Source: Clostridium chromiireducens (GTDB lineage: Bacteria; Bacillota; Clostridia; Clostridiales; Clostridiaceae). Taken from it: a DNA stretch of 64,000 bases. Of this stretch, positions 45,243-54,351 are shown one piece after another. The position numbers and the translations under genes were made by a program. The notes under the pieces are model-generated. The model was not told the DNA's origin, did no database searches, and worked only from the letters and a program-made list of their open reading frames with translations. The first letter of the stretch is position 1. Each line of letters opens with the position of its first letter. The DNA is taken from NCBI RefSeq assembly GCF_002029255.1, contig NZ_MZGT01000002.1, positions 1 to 64,000 on the forward strand, given 5' to 3'.

Positions 45243-46778
45243 ATGAGAAATAATCCTATTATTTGGGCTGACTATCCAGATCCAGATATAATACGAGTAG
45301 ATGATACTTATTATATGATTACTACAACAATGCATTTTATGCCAGGAGGCGTAATATTGCGTTCCTATGACCTTATAAATTGGGAAGTGGCAACCTATGT
45401 ATATGAAGTTTTAGATGATACACCAGATCAAAAACTAGAAGGTGAAAAACACATCTATGGAAAGGGAATGTGGGCAGCCTCCCTTCGTTATCATAAGGGC
45501 AGATTTTATGTATGTTTTGTAGCAAATGATACGCAAAAAACATATCTGTTTACAGCTACGGATATAGATGGACCTTGGGAAAGACAAATAATAGAAGGAT
45601 TCTATCATGATTGTTCATTGCTATTTGATGATGATAGAATTTATATTATTTACGGTAACACTGAAATTCACCTCACAGAATTGAATGATGATCTTTCAGG
45701 TCCTAAACCAGGTGGAATAAATAGAATAATTGTGAGAGAGACTCGAGAGTTTTACCTTGGGTATGAAGGAGCTCATTTCTATAAAATTAATGGTAAGTAT
45801 TACGCATTTTTTATTCATATATTAAAATCTGGAAATCATCGAAGAACTCAAGCGTGCTTCGTAGCAGATTCTCTAGAGGGAGAATTTGTTGGAGGAGAGG
45901 TTTTTGATGATGATATGGGATGTTTTAATTCAGGTATAGCACAAGGAGGAATCGTAGATACTCCAGATGGCAAATGGTATGGAATGTTATTTCAAGATCA
46001 TGGAGCTGTTGGCCGTATACCTGTTCTTGTACCACTTCACTTTGAAAATGACTTTCCGGTATTCGATAAAAAGGCTCCTGAATATATTGAGATTCCGAGT
46101 ACGCGACCAAATTATGAATATAAGCCTCTTGTTGGAGATGATGATTTTATTTATAAACCGAATGAAAACCATAAGGTTCATCTAAAAGATATCTGGCAGT
46201 GGAATCATATATCATCAAATGATTTATGGTCAGTAACAGAAAATCCAGGAACGTATCGCATCCATTCAGGAAAAATAAGTTCAAATTTAAATTATGCCGT
46301 AAACACACTTACACAACGTGCCATGGGACCTGCGTGTGAGGTAACTGTAAATTTAGATGGTAGCGAGCTTAAAAATGGTGATTATGCTGGTTTATGCTTC
46401 TTGATCAGTTCATACGGATTGATTGCACTTACCAAAGAAGAGGATAAATATTACTTGGTAATGTTAGCAAGAGAGAGCGACGACAAATCTATCTTCGGAA
46501 ATTTGATAGACAATGAGTCTGGAGTTGAATATGCGAGGATTCCTATAAAGGGAAATAAAGTTATCTTGAAGGCATATGGCTGTTTCGTAGATAATAAAGA
46601 CGAGTGTGAGTTTTATTATCAAGATGGAGAAGAATGGATTAAATTAGGTATCACACACAATATGGTATGGAAAATGGATCAGTTTGTAGGGTGTAGAGTT
46701 GGCCTATTCCTATTTTCCACAAAGGAGATTGGTGGAATTGCTGAGTTTTCTAAGTTTAAGTATAGAATTCTAAAGTAA
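45243..46778 (+). CDS. GH43 glycosidase (beta-xylosidase type), 511 aa
   Basis: Second GH43 enzyme, only distantly like the first. The general base is D13 in WADYPDPDIIRV, the modulating aspartate probably D123 in GFYHDCSLLFDDD and the acid E175 in YLGYEGAHFYKING. The C-terminal domain is a beta-sandwich (from about residue 315). It has no signal peptide. The ATG at 45243 (MRNNPIIWAD) is chosen because AAGGAAGGAGA precedes it; an upstream in-frame start at 45204 lies before the site. It probably removes xylose or arabinose side groups in the cytoplasm. Confidence 0.9.
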   Translation: MRNNPIIWADYPDPDIIRVDDTYYMITTTMHFMPGGVILRSYDLINWEVATYVYEVLDDTPDQKLEGEKHIYGKGMWAASLRYHKGRFYVCFVANDTQKTYLFTATDIDGPWERQIIEGFYHDCSLLFDDDRIYIIYGNTEIHLTELNDDLSGPKPGGINRIIVRETREFYLGYEGAHFYKINGKYYAFFIHILKSGNHRRTQACFVADSLEGEFVGGEVFDDDMGCFNSGIAQGGIVDTPDGKWYGMLFQDHGAVGRIPVLVPLHFENDFPVFDKKAPEYIEIPSTRPNYEYKPLVGDDDFIYKPNENHKVHLKDIWQWNHISSNDLWSVTENPGTYRIHSGKISSNLNYAVNTLTQRAMGPACEVTVNLDGSELKNGDYAGLCFLISSYGLIALTKEEDKYYLVMLARESDDKSIFGNLIDNESGVEYARIPIKGNKVILKAYGCFVDNKDECEFYYQDGEEWIKLGITHNMVWKMDQFVGCRVGLFLFSTKEIGGIAEFSKFKYRILK

Positions 46779-46877
46779 AATATAATAAATAGACAATGCT
46801 ATTTGTGAATTATAAATTAAGAAGATGAATTAAATAAGAATTCTATCACAAATATTACAAATTTAGAGGATGCTTCA

Positions 46878-47028
46878 ATGTTAGAAAAAGCAGAAACTTT
46901 TGTGATAGATACTAGAAGGTATAGTACCACGTATAGGACTTTTAACTGCTGAAAAAGATGCAATATATGTTCTGGAAAGAAACCAAGTATTTGCTTATAA
47001 CAGTTTAATGTTATATCATAGAATGTAA
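46878..47028 (+). pseudogene. Short decayed gene fragment
   Basis: Two overlapping frames look like one broken gene. One reads MLEKAETFVIDTRR from 46878; the other, shifted, reads IVPRIGLLTAEKDAIYVLER and runs to MLYHRM and a TAA at 47026-47028. A frameshift near 46905-46920 would join them. I cannot name the family. The rest of 46779-47062 holds only the ribosome site of the next gene (AAGAGGTAA). Confidence 0.35.
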
Positions 47029-47062
47029 GAGTGTGATAAATTTTTGAAGAAGAGGTAATAGA

Positions 47063-48877
47063 ATGAAGAACTTTAAGATATTGAATAATTATAGTATTAG
47101 ATCAAAATTATTACTAATATATCTTGTTTGTGTTTTAGTTCCTATGACTGTTACTAACTCTATATTCTATATTACTATAAGAAATAGTGAAGAAAAAGAA
47201 CAGAGAATAAATATGGAGCATTCTATTGATAGAGTTAAGTATAATTTAGATGCAGTATTTGATGATTGTGTGTTAGTATCAGATCATTTGTATAAAGACA
47301 TAACTTTAAATGATTTCATTAATAAAAGATATGATAATCTTCTTTCTTACTATGACAGATATATTTTTTTACTACAAAACAATGTAATAAAGTATTACTA
47401 TGGACCGCAACATGTATATCAGGTTACAATTTTTACAGACAATAACACAATAAGTGATAGTGATAATTTTGTAAAGTTAACGCCCAAAATACGTGAAAGT
47501 GAGTGGTACAAGCGATTTGGAAATAATAAAGAGGCTATGACCATATCTGTCTTTTATGATGAGGATAAAAAGTTATCTATAAATAATATGGCTAGGACAA
47601 TTAGCATTATTCGAAAATTGGATAACTTTGATAAAACCCATGAGAATATTTTAAGAATAGATGTTGATTACAACGTAATATTAAATAATATCCTAAATGA
47701 AAAAATGGAAGATAATATATATATATGTAACAACGAGTTTGTATTATTTTCCAATCGAAAATCCGGTGTAGGACCAGATAAATTTGATTCTGTGGACTCC
47801 ATACAAGGTGAGAATGTCAAATTAAACGATTTCTATAAGTTTAAGATGTCAAAGGAAAAGTGGAATATAATTATTACTGAAAAAGGAATGAGCCCATTTT
47901 TAAAAATAATTGAAAAAAAAGAATTATTTATTGAATTAATAATATTAAACCTAATACTGCCTACAATAATTATAGCTTTAATTTCCCATTCAATTGGTAA
48001 TAGGATTGCTTTACTTAATATATATTTAAGAAAAGTGGAGAATGAAGAATTTTCTATAATAGAAGAATATAGTTATGAAAAAGATGAAATAGGTAAATTA
48101 ATTCGAAGTTATAACATGATGGTTTTAAGAATTAAAGAATTAATAGAAGTAGTATTTAAGAGAGATGTAGAAAAACAGCGTCTTGAACTAGCAAAAAAAC
48201 AGGCAGAATTAAAAGCACTCCAAAGCCAGGTGAATCCTCATTTTATGTTTAATACCCTTGAAAGTATTCGTATGAGAAGTTTAATTAAAGGGGAAGTTGA
48301 GACTGCTGAAATAATTGAAAATTTATCAGCATTGCTTAGAAAAACAATAAATTGGGGAGAAGATAATATCACCATTGAAGACGAAATGCGTTTTGTAGAA
48401 AATTATCTCCAAATTCAAAAATACCGTTTTGGTGATAAATTATCATATAGTTTTTATGTTATGGAAAAGTGTAAGAATATAAAGATTCCAAAGCTGTCTA
48501 TTTTAAGTTTTGTTGAAAATGCTTGCGTTCATGGAATTGAAGAGGTTTCGCATGATGCAAGTATTAATGTAGCTATATTTAAATATGATAATAATTTAAT
48601 TATTGAAATTTCAGATACAGGAATTGGAATAGATGAAGTGAAGCTAAATTCAATTAGGGAGAAACTTAATAATGCAAAAATAGAAACTCTAAACAATAGT
48701 AAAAGTACAGGAGTTCTTAACACTTATATGCGTTTACAAATGTACTGTAATAACGGTATGCAGTTTGAAATTGAAAGCAAAATAGGAGAAGGTACAGAAG
48801 TAACCATACAAATTTGTCTTGATGAAATAAAGTTAATCAATCATGCAGTTAAAGAAAATGAAAATATTAACTACTAA
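47063..48877 (+). CDS. Sensor histidine kinase (YesM/LytS-like), 604 aa
   Basis: Membrane sensor for the regulator encoded next. Residues about 16-38 and 292-314 are membrane segments around an extracellular sensor of about 250 residues. HAMP follows (about 315-370), then the His_kinase domain with phospho-acceptor H393 in QVNPHFMFNTLESIRM and an HATPase domain (ENACVHGIEE, then DTGIGIDE and GVLNTYMRLQ). The ATG at 47063 follows AGAAGAGGTAA. Its stop is 16 nt before the regulator start. Such pairs in Firmicutes commonly control plant-polysaccharide genes. Confidence 0.92.
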   Translation: MKNFKILNNYSIRSKLLLIYLVCVLVPMTVTNSIFYITIRNSEEKEQRINMEHSIDRVKYNLDAVFDDCVLVSDHLYKDITLNDFINKRYDNLLSYYDRYIFLLQNNVIKYYYGPQHVYQVTIFTDNNTISDSDNFVKLTPKIRESEWYKRFGNNKEAMTISVFYDEDKKLSINNMARTISIIRKLDNFDKTHENILRIDVDYNVILNNILNEKMEDNIYICNNEFVLFSNRKSGVGPDKFDSVDSIQGENVKLNDFYKFKMSKEKWNIIITEKGMSPFLKIIEKKELFIELIILNLILPTIIIALISHSIGNRIALLNIYLRKVENEEFSIIEEYSYEKDEIGKLIRSYNMMVLRIKELIEVVFKRDVEKQRLELAKKQAELKALQSQVNPHFMFNTLESIRMRSLIKGEVETAEIIENLSALLRKTINWGEDNITIEDEMRFVENYLQIQKYRFGDKLSYSFYVMEKCKNIKIPKLSILSFVENACVHGIEEVSHDASINVAIFKYDNNLIIEISDTGIGIDEVKLNSIREKLNNAKIETLNNSKSTGVLNTYMRLQMYCNNGMQFEIESKIGEGTEVTIQICLDEIKLINHAVKENENINY

Positions 48878-48893
48878 TATTAGGGGGATATTT

Positions 48894-50489
48894 ATGATTA
48901 AAGTTTTAATAGTAGATGATGAGCCATTTATTAGACAAGGCTTAAAGATTTTAATTGATTGGGAACAATATGGATACGAAGTTGTTGGAGAGGCCGCGAA
49001 TGGTATTGAAGCAATTAAAGAGTTAGAAGTGAAAGATATTGATTTAATAATTGTAGATATAAAAATGCCTGAAATGAATGGGCTTGAATTAATTGAATAT
49101 GTACGTGGTAATATGTTAAACGAAGTGAAATTTATTGTATTAAGCGGTTATTACGAATTTGAATATGCTAAAAAGGCAATAAAATGTAATGTAACTGATT
49201 ATATCTTAAAACCAATTAATAAAGAAGAACTAATTAAGGTTTTAAGTGCATTTAAGGAAGAATATATTAAACAGGAACAACAGCATATAATGCAAAAAAT
49301 AAACGATAAAGTCATATATGATAGATACTTAAATGAAATTATGCATGGTAAATGCAATGATTCTAACTTAGCATATATTAAAAGATACCAGAATTTTTCT
49401 TCTGAATTGCGATATATGATTATTGAAATTAATTATTCCAATGATAACGAAATAAATGTATCAGATGGTGAAAAAAGGGAGCAGCAGTTAATTTTTTATC
49501 AGAACGTGATCGAATGGTTAGGGGAAGATTTTTACAATGTAATTATTGATATGGGACAATCTAAGGGTTGTTATGATATTGGTTTTATTTATGATAAAAG
49601 GTTAGCTAAGGAAAATGGAATGAGTGAAAATGAATATATATTGAGCTTTAAAACTCATATGAAGCAAATTCAGAAGTACGATTTCTTCATTTATATAGGC
49701 CAGAAGGTCAATAGTTTAGAAGAATTAGCATTATCATATAAATCCGCAACCGTAGCTAGATTATTTTCAGATTTTTCAATTGAAAATAATATCACATATT
49801 ATGATGAAATGGCTAAGAAAAAAGAACTTAGCTGCAATGCTGGAAAGCGGTATATGGATTATTTAATTCATGAAATCGAGGATAACAATCAGGAAGAAAT
49901 TATAAATTGTGTTGATAAAATTTATGCAAGTTTTAGAGAACATAAGATAAATTTAGATATCATAAAGATTAATATAAATTATTTGTTATGTAATTTAATT
50001 AATATTGCAAAGGAATTAGATTCAGAAGTTGATCAAGAGGAAGTAATGCAATATATTAGTTCTATTTCTTTTGAACAAATGATAAGCAGGGGAAGTGCAA
50101 ATCATTTAAAGGATTTTTCTTTAGCGTTTGCAGAATATTTAAATCAATTAAGACAAAATTCATTTCAGGGTATTCTAAATCAAATTGATAAAGAAATTTC
50201 AGAACATTATATGGAGAAGTTAAGTTTAAAATATTTGAGTGAAAAGTACTATATTAATAGTGCATACTTGGGTCAAATTTTTAAAAAGCAATATAATGTA
50301 TCATTTAAAGACTATTTAAATGCATATAGAATTGAAAAAGCAGCAGAATTACTTAAGCGAAGTGATGATAAAATTTATAAAATTGCAGAAAAGGTTGGAT
50401 ATAATAATACCGATTACTTTATAAATAAATTTGTTCAAGTAAAAGAAAAGACACCACTGCAATACAGAAAGCAATTTTGCTGCAGATGA
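48894..50489 (+). CDS. Response regulator with AraC-type DNA-binding domain (YesN-like), 531 aa
   Basis: The receiver domain (1-120) starts MIKVLIVDDEPFIRQGLKIL with phospho-acceptor D55 (VDIKMPEMNG) and conserved K in YILKPINKEE. A middle region of about 300 residues is typical of long YesN proteins. The AraC helix-turn-helix pair occupies about 430-531 (LSEKYYINSAYLGQIFKKQY, then KIAEKVGYNNTDYFINKF). The ATG at 48894 follows AGGGGGATA; in-frame codons upstream overlap the kinase. It should activate nearby transport and xylan genes after phosphorylation. Confidence 0.92.
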   Translation: MIKVLIVDDEPFIRQGLKILIDWEQYGYEVVGEAANGIEAIKELEVKDIDLIIVDIKMPEMNGLELIEYVRGNMLNEVKFIVLSGYYEFEYAKKAIKCNVTDYILKPINKEELIKVLSAFKEEYIKQEQQHIMQKINDKVIYDRYLNEIMHGKCNDSNLAYIKRYQNFSSELRYMIIEINYSNDNEINVSDGEKREQQLIFYQNVIEWLGEDFYNVIIDMGQSKGCYDIGFIYDKRLAKENGMSENEYILSFKTHMKQIQKYDFFIYIGQKVNSLEELALSYKSATVARLFSDFSIENNITYYDEMAKKKELSCNAGKRYMDYLIHEIEDNNQEEIINCVDKIYASFREHKINLDIIKININYLLCNLINIAKELDSEVDQEEVMQYISSISFEQMISRGSANHLKDFSLAFAEYLNQLRQNSFQGILNQIDKEISEHYMEKLSLKYLSEKYYINSAYLGQIFKKQYNVSFKDYLNAYRIEKAAELLKRSDDKIYKIAEKVGYNNTDYFINKFVQVKEKTPLQYRKQFCCR

Positions 50490-50503
50490 TTAGGAGTGAT
50501 ATT

Positions 50504-51340
50504 ATGGCAAGTATTTTTTTGAGATTTCCTGAGGGAAGGGCTAAGGCTCTTACTTTGAGTTATGATGATGGTGTGGAACAGGATGTTCGTTTAATTGAAA
50601 TTATGAATAAATATGGATTAAAAGGGACTTTTAATTTGAATAGTGGAGTGTATGCAGAAGATGGGACAGTTTATCCTGAAGGGCAGATTCACCGCAGAAT
50701 GACGGAGAAACAGGTTACGGAAATTTACAAAAGTTCTGGTCAGGAAGTGGCGGTTCACTCATTAACTCATCCATTTCTTGAACAATTACCATCTAACCTT
50801 GTTGTCAAAGAAATAATGGAGGATAGAGAGAATCTTGAAAAACAATTTATTACAATTGTGCGTGGAATGGCATACCCTTATGGTACTTTTGATGATAAAG
50901 TTATTGCAGCACTTGAAGCATGCGGAATAGTATATGCAAGAACTGTGATTTCAACTAATGATTTTAGAATTCCCAGGGATTGGATGAGATTAACAGCAAC
51001 TTGCCACCATAGGTCGCCAGAATTTGAAAGCCTAACAAAAAAGTTTGTTGAAGATGAGGTAATTCATGCACCTTATTTATTTTATCTGTGGGGACACAGC
51101 TATGAATTTGAAGCAGACGATAATTGGAGCATTATTGAGGACTTTGGTAAATATGTAGGTGGAAGAGAAGATATTTGGTATGCAACAAACATAGAAATTT
51201 ATGAGTATATTGATGCTTATAACAGATTAATATTCAGCGCTGATGGCAAAAAAGTAAAGAATCCATCAAGCATGAAAATATGGTTTGAATATAATGAAAA
51301 GATTATTGAAATAGATGCCGGAAAAATAATGGAAATCTAG
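50504..51340 (+). CDS. NodB-type polysaccharide deacetylase, cytoplasmic, 278 aa
   Basis: CE4-family fold. The metal-binding motif is TLSYDDG with D21 and D22, and the histidine motif is VAVHSLTHPFL (HxxxH). GMAYPYGTFDD is motif 3 and FYLWGHSYEFE probably a late histidine motif. There is no signal peptide or membrane segment, unlike peptidoglycan deacetylases, so it should act on small substrates inside the cell, for example acetylated xylooligosaccharides. The ATG at 50504 follows TAGGAGTGAT. It starts 14 nt after the YesN stop and has a terminator downstream. A paralogue lies at 57731-58528. Confidence 0.85.
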   Translation: MASIFLRFPEGRAKALTLSYDDGVEQDVRLIEIMNKYGLKGTFNLNSGVYAEDGTVYPEGQIHRRMTEKQVTEIYKSSGQEVAVHSLTHPFLEQLPSNLVVKEIMEDRENLEKQFITIVRGMAYPYGTFDDKVIAALEACGIVYARTVISTNDFRIPRDWMRLTATCHHRSPEFESLTKKFVEDEVIHAPYLFYLWGHSYEFEADDNWSIIEDFGKYVGGREDIWYATNIEIYEYIDAYNRLIFSADGKKVKNPSSMKIWFEYNEKIIEIDAGKIMEI

Positions 51341-51421
51341 TATAAAACATAATTATAATAAATTAAAAAAATGTTAATGGAATATATAAAAAAACTTTTC
51401 TATTTTATTTATAGAAGTCAC

Positions 51422-51443
51422 AATCCCCTTTAGGGGATTTTTT
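51422..51443 (+). terminator. Terminator after the first deacetylase
   Basis: AATCCCC (51422-51428) and GGGGATT (51433-51439) form a stem with a 4-nt loop, followed by TTTTT. It closes the kinase-regulator-deacetylase unit. The rest of the gap to 51597 is AT-rich with only GGGAGGAA, the next ribosome site. Confidence 0.9.
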
Positions 51444-51597
51444 AATGTGGGGGAAAATATAAAATATTTGAACTTTGAAGTCAAGTGATATGAGTAATTT
51501 AAAAAGCACTAAATGGTAAATATATTACAATGAAGGAACATGGAGGCGCAAATTTTAAAATAAGTGTAGAATTTGAATTCATGGGAGGAATCTAATA

Positions 51598-53406
51598 ATG
51601 TGGCTAAAAAGATTAAATAAAAAATTATCTAATAGCAAAATTGGGTTGATAATAGCTTTGTTTTATTTTGTTCTTATTGTAGCTTCGACTGTTGTAAGTA
51701 GTTTGTTCTATGAAAAAATATATTTGAATATTACACAGAGAAAGGTTAGTGAAGTGTCTGTTCAAACCTTAAATTCCATACAGACAAATATTAACTTGAT
51801 GATTAATAATGCAGATAGTCTGTCTAAAATGGTTTTATCAAATAGTGATTTACAGAAGCTTTTAAGGCAAGGGAGCATGTATGAGGATTTAAATACACAG
51901 GCTAAAGTAAGTTCATATTTATACAAGTTTATTCAATCAGTACCTTATGCCAGTTCAGTTTATATTTTAGATAATTCAAATAATGTCTATTCAGTAGGGG
52001 CGGATATATTGCCAACCCTTCCATCTGATAAGATTGTTAATGCGAAATGGTACAAGCATGTAACAGAAAAAAAGGGAGCTTTTATACTAGAGTTAAATGG
52101 GGGGGGAGTGACCTTTGAAAAGGGTCAAGAGAATTATGTTTCTTTGATACGCTTAGTGAGAGATATGGATAACATGAATAAGTTAGGTATTCTAGTAATA
52201 AATATTCCACAAAAATCTTTTAAACAAGTTTTTGACAATATATCTAATGATGCAGAGACCAACATAGTAATTCTAGATAAAGAAAATCAAAAGATTACAT
52301 CACTAAAAAGTTTAAAAGATGAAAAGGAAAATGTAGAAGTAAATATAAACATAGATAATGAAATAGTACGAATTGGAGATGAATTTTCAGGCAATGATAC
52401 AGGATATAAAATGAAGAAACTTGGTACAACAGAATATCTTATTTCTTATAGTTCTAAAAATAATTACAATTGGAAGTTTGTCAGCATCATACCTTTTGCT
52501 CAGTTGTCTAAAGAAAGCATGACTATGATTTTCATTGGCTTTATAATTATTTTATTCAATGGCATTATTTTGTTCATTTGTTCAATCAGTATATCTCGAA
52601 TTATTACCCTACCTATTAAATCTCTCTTGACTTCAATGAAAGACATAGAAAAAGGTGTATTTAATGAGGTGAGAATTAAAACCTATGGCTATGAATTCAA
52701 AAAGCTTTGCAGCGGTTACAATATAATGATAACAGAAATAAAAAAATTAATCGCTCGTGTTATAGAGGAGCAAAAGACAATTAGAAAAGCAGAATTGTAT
52801 ACCTTTCAAGCACAAATTAAACCTCATTTTTTATACAATACATTAGATTCAATTAATTCGCTGGCGCTTTCGGGATGTAATAAGGAAGTAAGTTATTTAG
52901 TAGAAGCTTTGGGTAATTATTATAGGACAAGTGTTAGCAAAGGTAAAGAAATTATAACAATTAGAGAAGAAGTAGAAATGGTTAAAAACTATCTTAAAAT
53001 TCAAAAGGTAAGATATCCAGATTTATTTGAAATGGAATATACTATCGAATCAAACTGCTTTGAGTATAAAATTCCTAAGCTTATTTTGCAGCCCCTTGCT
53101 GAAAATGCGTTGTATCATGGAATTAGAGCAAAAGGGAAAAATGGAACTATAAAAATTAGTGCTCATAAGGGGGAGGGAATTGTTATACTATCAGTAGAAG
53201 ATGACGGTGCTGGAATGAGTGAAGAACAAATAGAGGATATATTGATCAGTAAGGATAGGGGTATCGAGGAAAGTTTTGGATTAAGAGGAACCTTCGAAAG
53301 AATCAGGATTTTTTATGGAAATGATAACGCTTATAAAATTGAGAGCAAACTGGGAGAGGGAACAAAAATTGTATTATTCATAGAAGCGGAGGAAAAGGAG
53401 GAATAA
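51598..53406 (+). CDS. Sensor histidine kinase (YesM-like), 602 aa
   Basis: Second membrane sensor kinase of this type. Membrane segments at about 16-38 and 302-326 enclose an extracellular domain. HAMP follows (about 325-380), then a His_kinase domain with H410 in QIKPHFLYNTLDSINSLA and an HATPase domain (ENALYHGIRA, DDGAGMSEEQ, GLRGTFERIR). The ATG at 51598 follows GGGAGGAATC. The regulator gene begins 3 nt after its stop. Downstream lies a complete importer minus ATPase, which this pair most likely controls. Confidence 0.92.
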   Translation: MWLKRLNKKLSNSKIGLIIALFYFVLIVASTVVSSLFYEKIYLNITQRKVSEVSVQTLNSIQTNINLMINNADSLSKMVLSNSDLQKLLRQGSMYEDLNTQAKVSSYLYKFIQSVPYASSVYILDNSNNVYSVGADILPTLPSDKIVNAKWYKHVTEKKGAFILELNGGGVTFEKGQENYVSLIRLVRDMDNMNKLGILVINIPQKSFKQVFDNISNDAETNIVILDKENQKITSLKSLKDEKENVEVNINIDNEIVRIGDEFSGNDTGYKMKKLGTTEYLISYSSKNNYNWKFVSIIPFAQLSKESMTMIFIGFIIILFNGIILFICSISISRIITLPIKSLLTSMKDIEKGVFNEVRIKTYGYEFKKLCSGYNIMITEIKKLIARVIEEQKTIRKAELYTFQAQIKPHFLYNTLDSINSLALSGCNKEVSYLVEALGNYYRTSVSKGKEIITIREEVEMVKNYLKIQKVRYPDLFEMEYTIESNCFEYKIPKLILQPLAENALYHGIRAKGKNGTIKISAHKGEGIVILSVEDDGAGMSEEQIEDILISKDRGIEESFGLRGTFERIRIFYGNDNAYKIESKLGEGTKIVLFIEAEEKEE

Positions 53407-53409
53407 AAA

Positions 53410-54246
53410 GTGGATGAAATATTAAAGGTTATTATTGTAGATGATGAATATTTGATTAGAAATCTTATCAAAATGAAGATTGATTGGAAAGAAGCAAGTA
53501 TGGAAGCTGTAGGAGAAGCAGGAAATGCTGAACAAGCATTAGAACTGGTTGACAAACTGAATCCAGATATTATATTTACTGATATATGTATGCCTTCTAT
53601 GGATGGGATTGAATTTAGTAAGCGTGTATTAGCAAAATATCCACACATTAAAATCATTATTGTTACAGGTTATGATGACTTTGAATATGCAAGAAGCAGT
53701 GTTAGGCTTGGAATATCTGATTTTATTCTAAAACCAATAAATTCAGCTGAGATCATGCAGACCTTAAGTAAGTTAAGAAGTATAATAAGTTCAGAAAGAA
53801 ACCATGAAAAAGAATACAATCAATTGAAAAAGCAGGTTGAGGAAAATCTACCTAAAATCAAGGAATATGCAGAAAATATCAATGTTTTAATGGAAAAATC
53901 AAATGACGTAAAAGTTAATACATTCATTGAAGATGTAAAGAAATATTTAAATAATAATATTGCGAATCAAAATCTATCACTCTCTAGTGTTGCAAAAGAA
54001 TTTTTTATAAGTCCAGGGCATTTAGGGCGTTTATTTAAGCAGCAGACTTCAAAAACTTTTGTTGAATATCTTACTTATATAAGAATTAGAAAGGTTCAAA
54101 AATTCTTATTAGAAACAGATTTAAATGGAACTCAGATTAGTGAAAGAGTAGGAATAAGTGATTCTCATTACTTGAGTATTTTGTTTAAAAAGCAGACGGG
54201 ACTTTGCATTAATGAGTTTAAAAAATACAATAAGACTAAGATATAG
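53410..54246 (+). CDS. Short AraC-type response regulator, 278 aa
   Basis: Receiver domain at the N-terminus (VIIVDDEYLIRNLIKMKIDW) with phospho-acceptor D58 (TDICMPSMDG). A short coiled linker follows, then an AraC DNA-binding pair at about 178-278 (LSSVAKEFFISPGHLGRLFK, then ISERVGISDSHYLSILFKKQ). It is about half the length of the YesN protein at 48894 because the middle domain is absent. The start is the GTG at 53410, after AAAAGGAGGAATA within the end of the kinase gene, so the pair is translationally coupled. Confidence 0.92.
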   Translation: MDEILKVIIVDDEYLIRNLIKMKIDWKEASMEAVGEAGNAEQALELVDKLNPDIIFTDICMPSMDGIEFSKRVLAKYPHIKIIIVTGYDDFEYARSSVRLGISDFILKPINSAEIMQTLSKLRSIISSERNHEKEYNQLKKQVEENLPKIKEYAENINVLMEKSNDVKVNTFIEDVKKYLNNNIANQNLSLSSVAKEFFISPGHLGRLFKQQTSKTFVEYLTYIRIRKVQKFLLETDLNGTQISERVGISDSHYLSILFKKQTGLCINEFKKYNKTKI

Positions 54247-54351
54247 TATGTTGTTTTTTTGAATGTTTATGTGCAGATATTGAATTGTAAACAATATCAT
54301 ATCCTTTTAAAATATAAGAGATATCAAAAAAATATATTAAGGGGGATATTT

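Noticed and set aside
53331-53657. 108-codon minus-strand frame
   Set aside because: Antisense to the kinase end and the receiver domain of the regulator, both with clear motifs.
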